Shown here in pieces: positions 16,728 through 24,986 of a stretch of DNA of 64,000 nucleotides (positions within the stretch are counted from its first letter, which is position 1; every line of letters begins with the position of its first letter). Made by a program: the position numbers and the translations under genes. Under the pieces are notes generated by a model, which saw only the letters and a list, made by a program, of their open reading frames with translations, was not told where the DNA came from and did no database searches. Source of the stretch: Raineyella sp. W15-4 (lineage in GTDB: Bacteria; Actinomycetota; Actinomycetes; Propionibacteriales; Propionibacteriaceae); NCBI RefSeq assembly GCF_033170155.1, contig NZ_CP137079.1:1240001-1304000 (forward strand), read 5' to 3'.

Positions 16728-19711
16728 CGCTCGGTGGGGGAGCCCGCCGAGGTGGGGGAGGCCGAGGACTCGTGGAAGAACCCGGCGGTCGGCGAGATCG
16801 CGCCGCCCGGATGGACGTCCACGTCCTGTTCGGTGAGGATCGGGGCGGTGACCGGCCGCAGGCTGTGCGCCGTCGGGTCGTCGTCGACCACCGGGGCCTG
16901 GCTCGCCGGCGCTTCGTCGGTCTCGTCCGGCGCCTGGCCTGCCGCCTCGGCCACCGGCCCCGGGGCCTCGTCGGCAGCTTCCTCGCCGACGGCCGGGACA
17001 TCCGCCGCGGCGGCGACCGGAGAGTCCGCGGGCTCCTCGCCGACCGCCAGCTGCGACGGCTCCTCCGCGGGGGTGGGGACCGCCAGGCGGGCGCGGGCCA
17101 CCGTCTGGGCATGCAGCGCACGCAGCGCGTCGTCACGCGACTCCGCCAGTGACCGGCGGATCGGCGTGGTCAGTGCATGGTCCGCCAGGAAGGCGTCGAG
17201 CCGGGCCAGGAACGCCTCATCGGCGACCAGTGCGGGGAAGAGGTGCCGGAGCACGTTCTCCCGCAACGCGATGCCCTTCTTGTCCCATCCGTTGCCACCC
17301 GCCCCCATCACCTCGACGACGTCGAGGAAGCGATCGGCGTACGGCCGCAGCAGATCCTCCTGACCCGGACGCCAGAACGACAGGCAGATGCTGCGCTGGG
17401 TCTCGTTCGGCACATCGGCGGCCGCCGTGGCGAGCCGCCAGGCCTCGGCCTTGTCGGCCGGGTCGGGCAGTGCGGCCCGGGCCGCGGCGGCGTTCTGCTC
17501 GCCACTGATGGTGCGGTCGCGGTCCAGCTCGGCATCGATCCGGGTGTTGCCGGCCAGCCCGAGCCGGGCCAGCTGGGTGAGCAGATGCCAGCGCAGATCG
17601 GTGTCGATCTCCAGGCCGGGCACCTTCTCCTCCCCGGCGAGCCAGGCCCGGACGACCTCCCCGGCGGCGGCGCTGGTGGCGGCCGAGGCCAGGGTGCGGA
17701 CGAAGGTGAGCTGGGCGTCCGAGCCGCGCTCGGCGCCGGCGACCAGGTGGGCCAGGCCCTTCTCGAGGGTGTGGACGAGCTGGCCGCGCTGCTCCGCGGG
17801 GGCGTAGAAGGTCACCGCGGTGAGCACCTGGCCGAGCGTCCGCTGGACGGCGGTGGGATCGGTCTCCCGACCGACCGCGCCGAGCACCAGGGTGAGGTAG
17901 TCGGCGGCCGGCAGCTCTCCGTCACGGGTCATGTCCCAGGCGGCACCCCAGCAGACGGCCCGGGCCAGCGCGGAATCGAGGTCGGCCAGATGATCGACCA
18001 CGGTGGCCAGCGACTGCCCGTCGAGGCGGACCTTGGCGTACGTCAGGTCGTCGTCGTTGAGCAGGATCAGGTCGGGACGGTGGGCACCGACCAGCTCGAC
18101 GACGTCGACCACCTCGCCCTCGACGTCGATCTCCACCCGGCCGGTGCGGGTGATGGTGTGCTCGTCGACCCGGTTGTAGAGGCCGATCGCCATCCGGTGG
18201 ATCCGCGCCACCGGATAGGCCGCCGGCAGGTACTGGCGGATGGCGAAGCGGCTGAACCGGCCGTCGGCGTCGACGTCGAAATCGGCGGCGAGGGTGCTCA
18301 CGCCGGGCACCTGCAGCCACTGGGCCGCCCAGCCGGACAGGTCCCGCCCGGAGGCCGTCTGCAGCGCGTCGAACAGGTCCTGCAGTGTGGTGTTGCCGTA
18401 CGCATGGTCGGCGAAGTACTGGCGGACCCCGACGAGGAAGTTGTCCCGGCCGACGTATGCCACCAGCTGGCGCAGCGCCGAGGCGCCCTTGGCGTAGGTG
18501 ATGCCGTCGAAGTTGGACTCCACCGCCAGCAGGTCGACCATGTCGGCCGCGATCGGGTGGGTGGTCGGCAACTGGTCCTGGCGGTAGGCCCAGGTCTTCC
18601 GCTGGTTGGCGAAGGTCACCCACGGCTGCTCGGGATGCTCGTGGTACTCGGCCATCGCGAAGTGCGAGGCCCACTCGGCGAACGACTCGTTGAGCCACAG
18701 GTCGTCCCACCACGACATCGTGACGAGATCGCCGAACCACATGTGGGCCATCTCGTGCAGGATCGTGTTGTCCCGGTTCTCGTACGCCGCCGCGGTCACC
18801 CGGGACCGGAACAGGTAGTCGTCGCGATGGGTGACGCAGCCGGCGTTCTCCATCGCGCCGGCGTTGAACTCCGGCACGAACGACTGGTCGTAGGTCCCGA
18901 ACGGGTACGGCGTGCCGAAGGCGGCCTCGAAGACGGCGAACCCCCGCTTCGTGGTGGCGAAGAGGCGGTCGGCGTCGAGGTGCGGCACCATCGACTCCCG
19001 GCACAGCAGGGACAGCGGGATGTCGCCGTTCGGGCCGGTGTAGGTGTCGTGGACCCGGTGGTAGTTGCCAGCCACCAGCGCGGTCAGGTAGGTGGAGATC
19101 CGGACGGTCGGGGCGAAGTCCCACCGAGCGTACGGCAGACCCCAGATGTCCCATCCGTGCAGCGGGTCCGGCTCGGGGATGACCACCGGGTCGACCGATG
19201 CTGCGTTGGAGATGACCAGCCAGTTCTGCGGGGCGACGACCGACAGCTCGAAGGTGGCCTTGAGGCTCGGCTGCTCGAAGTTGGCGTACATCCGCCGGGC
19301 GTCGGCCACCTCGAACTGGGTGTAGAGGTACACCCGCCGGTCGGCCGGGTCGATGAAGCGATGCAGCCCCTCACCGGTGTGGGAGTAGTGGCACAGCCCG
19401 ACGACGGTGAGCTCGTGCGAGCCCTCGGTCAGGGTCAGCGGCAGCCGGGCCCCGTCGTACGCCGACACGTCCAACGGCTCCCCGTCCAGGGTCGCCTCGA
19501 GGACCGACGCGGCGATCAGGTCGATCCAGGTGACGCCGGCTCGGCTGGAGAACTCGACCGTCGAGCGGGACACGAAGGTCCCGTCCGGGTCCGCCAGGGT
19601 CGACCCGGACGGCGTGCGCCCGGTGAGGTCGACCAGGACACGGTAGGCGTCGGTGCTCACCAGGTCGGCCCGGGTACGGGCCTCCTCGCGCGTGATGTTC
19701 TCGGAGTACAA
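16724..19711 (-). CDS. pepN: aminopeptidase N with an acidic C-terminal tail
   Basis: 995 residues of the M1 zinc metallopeptidase family. It shows the exopeptidase motif GAMEN, the zinc site HEMAHMWFGDLV with the downstream Glu in WLNESFAEW, and the ERAP1-like C-terminal helical domain. It removes N-terminal residues from peptides in the cytoplasm. The start is TTG, chosen because AAGGGA lies a few bases upstream and no better start fits. The last 125 or so residues are low-complexity, rich in Glu, Ala, Pro and Val, beyond the usual family length of about 850-870. Confidence 0.93.
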   Translation of the reverse strand: MYSENITREEARTRADLVSTDAYRVLVDLTGRTPSGSTLADPDGTFVSRSTVEFSSRAGVTWIDLIAASVLEATLDGEPLDVSAYDGARLPLTLTEGSHELTVVGLCHYSHTGEGLHRFIDPADRRVYLYTQFEVADARRMYANFEQPSLKATFELSVVAPQNWLVISNAASVDPVVIPEPDPLHGWDIWGLPYARWDFAPTVRISTYLTALVAGNYHRVHDTYTGPNGDIPLSLLCRESMVPHLDADRLFATTKRGFAVFEAAFGTPYPFGTYDQSFVPEFNAGAMENAGCVTHRDDYLFRSRVTAAAYENRDNTILHEMAHMWFGDLVTMSWWDDLWLNESFAEWASHFAMAEYHEHPEQPWVTFANQRKTWAYRQDQLPTTHPIAADMVDLLAVESNFDGITYAKGASALRQLVAYVGRDNFLVGVRQYFADHAYGNTTLQDLFDALQTASGRDLSGWAAQWLQVPGVSTLAADFDVDADGRFSRFAIRQYLPAAYPVARIHRMAIGLYNRVDEHTITRTGRVEIDVEGEVVDVVELVGAHRPDLILLNDDDLTYAKVRLDGQSLATVVDHLADLDSALARAVCWGAAWDMTRDGELPAADYLTLVLGAVGRETDPTAVQRTLGQVLTAVTFYAPAEQRGQLVHTLEKGLAHLVAGAERGSDAQLTFVRTLASAATSAAAGEVVRAWLAGEEKVPGLEIDTDLRWHLLTQLARLGLAGNTRIDAELDRDRTISGEQNAAAARAALPDPADKAEAWRLATAAADVPNETQRSICLSFWRPGQEDLLRPYADRFLDVVEVMGAGGNGWDKKGIALRENVLRHLFPALVADEAFLARLDAFLADHALTTPIRRSLAESRDDALRALHAQTVARARLAVPTPAEEPSQLAVGEEPADSPVAAAADVPAVGEEAADEAPGPVAEAAGQAPDETDEAPASQAPVVDDDPTAHSLRPVTAPILTEQDVDVHPGGAISPTAGFFHESSASPTSAGSPTER

Positions 19712-19877
19712 GGCTTTCCCTTCGTGTCGTCGGGAGCCTGCGGGCAGGCTGTCCGGGGCGGTGAGCGCAACCTCAACCCTTGGACAATCGTCAGACTAGC
19801 GTCACTTCCCGGTCTTCCGCGGGAATCGCCCGGTACGGCGGGCGATCGGCGAGGCGAACGGGCCGTCCGGGGGACGT

Positions 19878-19883
19878 TAGGCT
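19878..19883 (+). promoter_or_regulatory. -10 box for leaderless Rv2466c-like gene
   Basis: TAGGCT, six bases (GGGGAT), then the GTG at 19890: the leaderless geometry seen repeatedly in this window. Confidence 0.5.
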
Positions 19884-19889
19884 GGGGAT

Positions 19890-20537
19890 GTGACCGAGAC
19901 CATGATCGAGACGCAGCCCGCCCCGCGCGAGGACCTCCAGCAGGTGGATTTCTGGTTCGACCCGCAGTGCCCCTGGGCCTGGATGGCCTCGCGCTGGATG
20001 CTCGAGGTGGAGAAGGTCCGCCCGGTGCGGACGGTCTTCCACGTGATGAGCCTGTCGGTGCTCAACGAGGGGCGCGACGAGCTCGACGACGACTACAAGC
20101 GGTTCCTCGCCGGCGCCTGGGGCTCCGTCCGGGTCGCCCTGGCGGTGGAGGAACGCTACGGCTCCGAAAAGCTGCGGGAGTTCTACACCGCGCTCGGCAC
20201 CCGGTTCCACCCGCGCCGTGAGCCGCGCGACCGGGCCACCCTGGAGGCGGCGCTGGTCGAGGTGGGCGTCCCCGCCGACCTCGCCGACGCTGCGGACACC
20301 GACGCCAACGACGAGGCGTTGCGCCGCTCGCACCACGAGGGCATGGATCCGGTGGGCAACGAGGTGGGTACGCCGGTCATCCGGATCCACGGGCATTCGC
20401 TCTTCGGCCCGGTGGTCTCCCCGGCACCGAAGGGAGAGCAGGCCGGTCGGCTGTTCGACGGCGTGTCACTGGTGACCGAGTACGAGGGCTTCTACGAGTT
20501 GAAGCGGTCGCGGACCCGGGGACCGATCTTCGACTGA
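19890..20537 (+). CDS. DsbA-fold oxidoreductase, Rv2466c-like
   Basis: 215 residues resembling the mycothiol-dependent nitroreductase Rv2466c of Mycobacterium throughout: [42 protein letters not shown] and ELKRSRT near the C-terminus. The family has a thioredoxin fold with a helical insertion and acts in mycothiol-linked redox chemistry. Here the usual CPWC active site reads CPWA, so the resolving cysteine is missing and only a monothiol mechanism would be possible. The gene is divergent from pepN and appears leaderless from the GTG. Confidence 0.82.
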   Translation: MTETMIETQPAPREDLQQVDFWFDPQCPWAWMASRWMLEVEKVRPVRTVFHVMSLSVLNEGRDELDDDYKRFLAGAWGSVRVALAVEERYGSEKLREFYTALGTRFHPRREPRDRATLEAALVEVGVPADLADAADTDANDEALRRSHHEGMDPVGNEVGTPVIRIHGHSLFGPVVSPAPKGEQAGRLFDGVSLVTEYEGFYELKRSRTRGPIFD

Positions 20538-20551
20538 CGGCCAGGAGTGCC

Positions 20552-21388
20552 TCAGCGGTCCGCCGCCCAGCGGCGGGCCGTGGCGCGGAGGAAGCCCTGC
20601 CAGGTCTCCTGTCGAGTGAGGCTGCCGGTCAGCTCCAGCCCTGCCAGCACTTGCCGCACCGTCGTACGGGTGGCGGCGTCCCAGACGCCGGTGAGCTCGA
20701 CCGGGCGGCCCCACAGATAGCGACAGATCGCCTGGACGGCGTGGTTCTGCACCCGGGACCGTCCGGTGAACGCCGACATGCCAGCACCGGACACCCCGTT
20801 GTCGACATGGATGTGGTTGTGGTGGGCGTCGTCGAACAGATAGGTCAGGACGTACGCGAAGTGCAGGTGCAGGCTCGCCGCCAGTGCCCAGTAGGCGGCC
20901 AGCCGCCCCGCGGTGGCGCCGGAGCCCCACCGGTCGTAGCGGCAGGAGACCAGGTCTGATCCGCCGGCCGCCAGCCGGGAGATGTCGAAGGCGCGCCCGG
21001 CGTGGTGCCAGGAGTCGCAACTGCCATCGTTCGGCAACCAGGCGCCGTACGTCCCGACCAGATCCGGGGCGGTGCCGGTGAGATCACGCCAGTCGCGGAA
21101 CCAGGTCTGGAGCTGTCCGCCGAAACCGGGCGCCATCCGGACGGTGATCGGCCGGTCGTTCACCTCGTACTGCAGTTTCGCGTCGACCAGTCGGGCGTAC
21201 GCCTCGGTGTCCGAGACGGGCACACAGCTGGCCCGTTCGGCCGGTGTCCGGATCGACCCGCCCGGCGTGACGCCGCAGGCCCCGAGGGCGGGGGCGAGCA
21301 CGGCGGCGCCCAGCCCCGCCATCACCATCCGCCGGGACGGCCGGTGATCGGTGGCACGACCGGGGGAGGAGACGGGCGGCTCGGACAT
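20552..21388 (-). CDS. extensin-like domain lipoprotein (M15-like fold)
   Basis: 278 residues. The N-terminus has twin arginines (SRRMVMAG), a hydrophobic stretch and a lipobox (LGAC), so it is probably an exported lipoprotein. The body matches the extensin-like C-terminal domain related to D-Ala-D-Ala carboxypeptidases, with candidate zinc ligands in HHAGRAFDISRL (near residue 128) and HHNHIHVDNG (near 190). A cell-wall role is likely; peptidase activity is inferred. It faces the Rv2466c-like gene with 14 bp between stops. The ATG is leaderless: TAGCCT ends six bases upstream. Confidence 0.8.
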   Translation of the reverse strand: MSEPPVSSPGRATDHRPSRRMVMAGLGAAVLAPALGACGVTPGGSIRTPAERASCVPVSDTEAYARLVDAKLQYEVNDRPITVRMAPGFGGQLQTWFRDWRDLTGTAPDLVGTYGAWLPNDGSCDSWHHAGRAFDISRLAAGGSDLVSCRYDRWGSGATAGRLAAYWALAASLHLHFAYVLTYLFDDAHHNHIHVDNGVSGAGMSAFTGRSRVQNHAVQAICRYLWGRPVELTGVWDAATRTTVRQVLAGLELTGSLTRQETWQGFLRATARRWAADR

Positions 21389-21394
21389 GCCCCC

Positions 21395-21400
21395 AGGCTA
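21395..21400 (-). promoter_or_regulatory. -10 box for leaderless extensin-like gene
   Basis: On the minus strand, TAGCCT, six bases (GGGGGC), then the ATG at 21388. Confidence 0.5.
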
Positions 21401-21517
21401 GGCCGGTCGCGGGCGGCATCCCGGCGCCCGGAGGAGCTCCGGGGAAGCGCCCGGGATGCACCGGAGGAGTGCCGGGCAGCCCCGGGAAGCCCCGGAAGGG
21501 CGGAATACGGGGCGTGA

Positions 21518-21523
21518 GATAGT
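21518..21523 (+). promoter_or_regulatory. -10 box for leaderless rpiB
   Basis: GATAGT, six bases (GGCCGC), then the ATG at 21530. It shares A2, T3, A4 and T6 with TATAAT. Confidence 0.4.
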
Positions 21524-21529
21524 GGCCGC

Positions 21530-21979
21530 ATGCGCGTTCACATTGCCACCGACCACGCCGGGTTCGAGCTGAAGAACCACCTCGTCGAGGCCCTCATCGC
21601 CGACGGCCACGACGTGGTGGACCACGGCGCCCGCGAGTACGACGCCCAGGACGACTACCCGGACACCTGCATCCCCGGTGCCCAGGCCGTGGCGGCGGAG
21701 CCGGGGTCGTTGGGTATCGTCATCGGCGGGTCGGGCAATGGGGAGAACATCGCGGCGAACAAGGTCCCCGGGATCCGGTCGATCCTGGCCTGGAACGTGA
21801 CGATCGCCGAGCTGGGCCGCCAGCACAATGACGCCAACGTGATCGCCATCGGCGCCCGCCAGCACGAGCCGGAGTTCGCCCTGGCGATGGTCCGGGCCTT
21901 CCTCGCCACGCCGTTCTCCCAGGACGAGCGGCACCAGCGCCGGATCGACAAGCTCAGCGCGTACGACGCCTCCCGCTGA
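21530..21979 (+). CDS. rpiB: ribose-5-phosphate isomerase B
   Basis: 149 residues of the RpiB/LacAB family, interconverting ribose 5-phosphate and ribulose 5-phosphate in the pentose phosphate pathway. It opens with MRVHIATDHAGFELK and carries GGSGNGENIAANKVPG near residue 66. The Glu in GSGNGE corresponds to the catalytic base of actinobacterial RpiB, in place of the cysteine used in E. coli. It is monocistronic, divergent from the extensin-like gene, and followed by a hairpin. Confidence 0.93.
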   Translation: MRVHIATDHAGFELKNHLVEALIADGHDVVDHGAREYDAQDDYPDTCIPGAQAVAAEPGSLGIVIGGSGNGENIAANKVPGIRSILAWNVTIAELGRQHNDANVIAIGARQHEPEFALAMVRAFLATPFSQDERHQRRIDKLSAYDASR

Positions 21980-22006
21980 TCCGCGTACGACGCGTCAGCG
22001 GTGCCG

Positions 22007-22022
22007 GCCGGGTCTGCCCGGC
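22007..22022. terminator. hairpin between convergent rpiB and a hypothetical gene
   Basis: GCCGGG-TCTG-CCCGGC is a perfect 6-bp stem with a 4-base loop, located between two convergent stop codons, so it could serve both strands. Confidence 0.45.
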
Positions 22023-22027
22023 GCACG

Positions 22028-22363
22028 TCAGCGGCGCCGGCCGAGCCTCCGCAGCATCGCCTCGGCACCCGCGACGGCCGCCGCCTCGTCCTCGGGGGTG
22101 GGCCGGGAGACCTCCCGGGCACGCAGCGCCCGGTCGTGATCGACCAGCCCGGACGTACCGTCGCGGCCGAAGTCGTGCGGGACCGGCGTGTCGCGTTCGG
22201 GGTGGGCGTCGCCCTCACCCCGGGGAGCCTGCCCGGGGGCCGGACGGCCCTGGTCCGGGCCGTTGCGGCGCCGGCGCGCACCGGCGATCCGGGAACCCGG
22301 AGGTGAGGTCTCGGCGCCTCCGGGCGACGTGCCGCGGTCGCGTCGGTCCGCTCCTGATGTCAT
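22028..22363 (-). CDS. hypothetical protein, probably disordered
   Basis: 111 residues, rich in Arg, Gly, Pro and Asp, with no recognised domain. Residues 72-111 (FGRDGTSGLVDHDRALRARE onward, ending MLRRLGRRR) look more ordered than the N-terminal part. It is called a gene because a TAGGCT -10 box sits exactly six bases before its ATG, the leaderless pattern of this genome, and because it fills the space between rpiB and the glycosylase with appropriate codon bias. Function unknown. Confidence 0.6.
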   Translation of the reverse strand: MTSGADRRDRGTSPGGAETSPPGSRIAGARRRRNGPDQGRPAPGQAPRGEGDAHPERDTPVPHDFGRDGTSGLVDHDRALRAREVSRPTPEDEAAAVAGAEAMLRRLGRRR

Positions 22364-22369
22364 GCGGCT

Positions 22370-22375
22370 AGCCTA
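22370..22375 (-). promoter_or_regulatory. -10 box for leaderless hypothetical gene
   Basis: On the minus strand, TAGGCT, six bases (AGCCGC), then the ATG at 22363. It lies in the 52-bp divergent region shared with the DNA glycosylase. Confidence 0.5.
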
Positions 22376-22415
22376 GACAGGCGCCACGCCGGGTGGCACA
22401 GACAGGAGGTGTCCG

Positions 22416-23222
22416 GTGCCCGAGGGCCACGTCCTGCATCGACTCGCCGACGAGCTGACCACGGCGTTCGCCGGCCGGCCGGTCGCCGTCAGCAGCCCCC
22501 AAGGACGGTTCGCCTCCGAGGCCCTGCTGCTCGACGGGCGGACGCTGACCGGGGCCCGCGCCGCCGGCAAGCACCTGTTCATCGAGTTCGCCGAGGACCG
22601 GGTGGTGCACGTCCACCTGGGCCTGATCGGCAGGATGACGGTCGAACCGTCGCATCCGGTGGTCGGGCAGGTGCGCCTGCGGATCGCCGCGGACGGTCGC
22701 GTCGCCGACCTGCGCGGGCCGCAGGGCTGCCGGCTGACCGATCCGACCGCCGAGACCGCGATGATCGCCCGGCTCGGTCCGGACCCGCTGGATCCGGAGG
22801 CCGACCCCGGGCGTGCCTACGCCCGGCTCCACCGCTCGCACCGCCCGCTCGCCGCGGTCCTGCTCGACCAGTCGGTGCTGGCCGGCGTCGGCAACGTCTA
22901 CCGGGCCGAGGTGCTGTTCCGACACGGTCTGGATCCGCTGCTGCCCGCTGACGCGGTCACCCCGGCGCTGTGGTGCCGGCTCTGGGAGGACCTGGTCGCG
23001 TTGATGGCCGAGGGCAAGCGGCTCGGCCGGATCGACACCGTACGCCCCGAGCACACCCCCGGGGCGATGGGACGGCCGCCCCGGGTGGACGACCACGGCG
23101 GTGAGGTGTACGTCTACCGGCGGGCCGGACAGCCCTGCCTGGTCTGCGGCACCCCGATCCGGCAGCGCGAGCTGGCCGGCCGGAACCTGTTCTGGTGCCC
23201 GACCTGCCAACAGGGTGGGTGA
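22416..23222 (+). CDS. Fpg/Nei-family DNA glycosylase
   Basis: 268 residues. The N-terminus is PEGH (after removal of Met the Pro is the Schiff-base nucleophile, followed by the essential Glu), which points to the Nei (endonuclease VIII) side of the family. Other landmarks are the conserved Lys in AAGKHLF, LLDQSVLAGVGNVYRAEVLF (helix-two-turn-helix) and a C4 zinc finger CLVCG...CPTCQ at the C-terminus with RQRELAGRNLFWCP. It excises oxidised bases and nicks the abasic site. The GTG start has GGAGGT upstream. The next gene starts one base after its stop. Confidence 0.9.
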   Translation: MPEGHVLHRLADELTTAFAGRPVAVSSPQGRFASEALLLDGRTLTGARAAGKHLFIEFAEDRVVHVHLGLIGRMTVEPSHPVVGQVRLRIAADGRVADLRGPQGCRLTDPTAETAMIARLGPDPLDPEADPGRAYARLHRSHRPLAAVLLDQSVLAGVGNVYRAEVLFRHGLDPLLPADAVTPALWCRLWEDLVALMAEGKRLGRIDTVRPEHTPGAMGRPPRVDDHGGEVYVYRRAGQPCLVCGTPIRQRELAGRNLFWCPTCQQGG

Positions 23223-23223
23223 G

Positions 23224-24840
23224 ATGGCTGCGCGCGTCGCCGGCCACGAGCTGCGCTGGGGCGAGGCCGTGCTGGGCTTCGACGAGCACGGGGAGCTGGT
23301 CTCGCTGGTCCACGACCAGTGGGGCCCGTACCTGGAGGGACTCGACGTCCGGCTCGCCGGCACCGACACCACCGCCCCGCTGATCGCGTTGGAGGAGGAC
23401 GAGGTGGAGGTCCACCTCGGCGGGCCGGTCCAGCTCGACGTACGCCACAGCGTGCTGGCCGGCTGGGACCAACGGATCGTCGCGTCGAACGTCTCCGGAG
23501 CCCCCCGTGCCGCCACGGTGCGGCTGCGCCCGGTGCCCGCCCGGGGCTGCGACGCCTGGACCTGGAGCGCCGGCGCCGAGGCGGCCTGGATCGTTGCTCC
23601 GCGCGGTGATGGCCCGCTGCTGGTGGTCCGGCAGCGGCAGGGCGTCACCCAGGCCACCGACGCCTTCGAGCTCGGTCCGTCGTCGCGTTGGCAGGCGGAG
23701 GAGCGCCGGCTGTGGCACTGGCAGGCGACCTGGCTGCCTGACCTGCGCGCCGCGGCGGTGGTCCTCCCCGGCTGGTGGCCGGATCCGGTCGACCTGCCCG
23801 ACACCGTGCCGCTCGTCATCGCCGACCTGGACCAGGCCGTCGACGACGACGGCACCCTCGAGGTCGGGCTCGTCGGGGACACCGTGGAGATCCTGCCCGC
23901 CGACGGCCGGCACCGGGCGACCGTACGACTCAACTCCGCCCGCGGGACGACCCTGGTCGAGGCCCGCTGGGCAGCCCCGCTCGACCAGGTCCTGCGCTCC
24001 TGGGCCGATCGGCTGCTCGACCGGGCCGCCGGACGTCACCCGGCCGAGCCGCACGACCCGGCTCCCACCGGCGGGCGGGGCCGGGCCGAACTGCTCGACA
24101 CGACGACCGCCGCGGCACTGGTCCTCGCCGCGCTGGCCGGGCCGGGACTGGTCGATCCGCTGCGCGCCCTCGACGTGGTCGAGGCCTCGTTGGCCGGACC
24201 GTTGCGCGGCCGGACCGATCCGGAGGCGGTGCTGGCCTGCCTCGGGCTGCACGCCGCGACCGGTGACGCCAGCTGGCTCGACCGGGCCACCGACCTCGTC
24301 CTCGAGCTGGGACCCGGCCCGCTCGGAGCGGTCGCCGCGATGAACCTGGTCACCACCCTCGCGACGGCCGGCCTCGACCCGTCCGGCCCGGCCCAGGCGC
24401 TGGCCCGGGTCGCCGCCCACTGTGCCACCGGCTTCGACCCAGAGGGCCAGCCGATCCCACGCGACGTCCGGGCCGAGTACGCGCTGGTGCTCGGCACCGG
24501 CCGGTGGGACGCGGGGCTGCGGGACGCCGCCCGCTGGCTGGGCCACCGCCTCGGCGGCGGGCTGCCGGGCCAGCCACCCGGTGGCGGCGATCCGCGGACG
24601 ATGGCCCGCGAGGTGCTGATGCTGCGGATGCTCGACGAGCAGGCGGCGGATGAACTGGAGGCCGAATGGCTGATGGGGCCCGCAGACCTGGCCGAGCGGA
24701 CCACCCGACGGCTGCTCGCCGATCTCGCCGACGCCGCGGACCGGTTCCCCGCCGGGCCGGTGGCCGACCTGCTCCCGGACGACCCGGCGACCTTCGGGGC
24801 CCAGGTGCTGCTGCCCCTGGTGCTCGCCCAGTCCTGGTGA
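23224..24840 (+). CDS. uncharacterised 538-residue protein
   Basis: I do not recognise this family. It has no signal peptide or membrane helix. The N-terminal half (about 1-255) looks beta-rich with many short Val/Leu strands and Trp-containing turns such as WTWSAGAEAAWI and WHWQATWLPD. The C-terminal half (about 290-538) is Ala/Leu-rich and probably helical, with repeat-like AAALVLAALAGPGL, VLACLGLHAATGD and LGAVAAMNLVTTLATAGL segments suggestive of an alpha-helical toroid. That beta-then-helical plan is reminiscent of some carbohydrate-active proteins, but no catalytic motif is evident. It begins one base after the nei-like stop, so the two are co-transcribed. Confidence 0.7.
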   Translation: MAARVAGHELRWGEAVLGFDEHGELVSLVHDQWGPYLEGLDVRLAGTDTTAPLIALEEDEVEVHLGGPVQLDVRHSVLAGWDQRIVASNVSGAPRAATVRLRPVPARGCDAWTWSAGAEAAWIVAPRGDGPLLVVRQRQGVTQATDAFELGPSSRWQAEERRLWHWQATWLPDLRAAAVVLPGWWPDPVDLPDTVPLVIADLDQAVDDDGTLEVGLVGDTVEILPADGRHRATVRLNSARGTTLVEARWAAPLDQVLRSWADRLLDRAAGRHPAEPHDPAPTGGRGRAELLDTTTAAALVLAALAGPGLVDPLRALDVVEASLAGPLRGRTDPEAVLACLGLHAATGDASWLDRATDLVLELGPGPLGAVAAMNLVTTLATAGLDPSGPAQALARVAAHCATGFDPEGQPIPRDVRAEYALVLGTGRWDAGLRDAARWLGHRLGGGLPGQPPGGGDPRTMAREVLMLRMLDEQAADELEAEWLMGPADLAERTTRRLLADLADAADRFPAGPVADLLPDDPATFGAQVLLPLVLAQSW

Positions 24841-24922
24841 ACGGCGACCGCGGGGCGGCCGAGGCGATCGGCGAGCGACAGCACAGCGACCAGCGAGCAA
24901 CAGGATCGTGACACGCGTCCAC

Positions 24923-24928
24923 TAGCAT
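24923..24928 (+). promoter_or_regulatory. -10 box for the amino acid ABC importer
   Basis: TAGCAT in the 146-bp gap before the first binding-protein gene; the expected leader is about 50 bases. Confidence 0.35.
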
Positions 24929-24986
24929 GTCCCGAGCGAGGAGACCCGCAGGGCCTCGCGCATGGTTCCACGGGAAGGGAAAGCCG

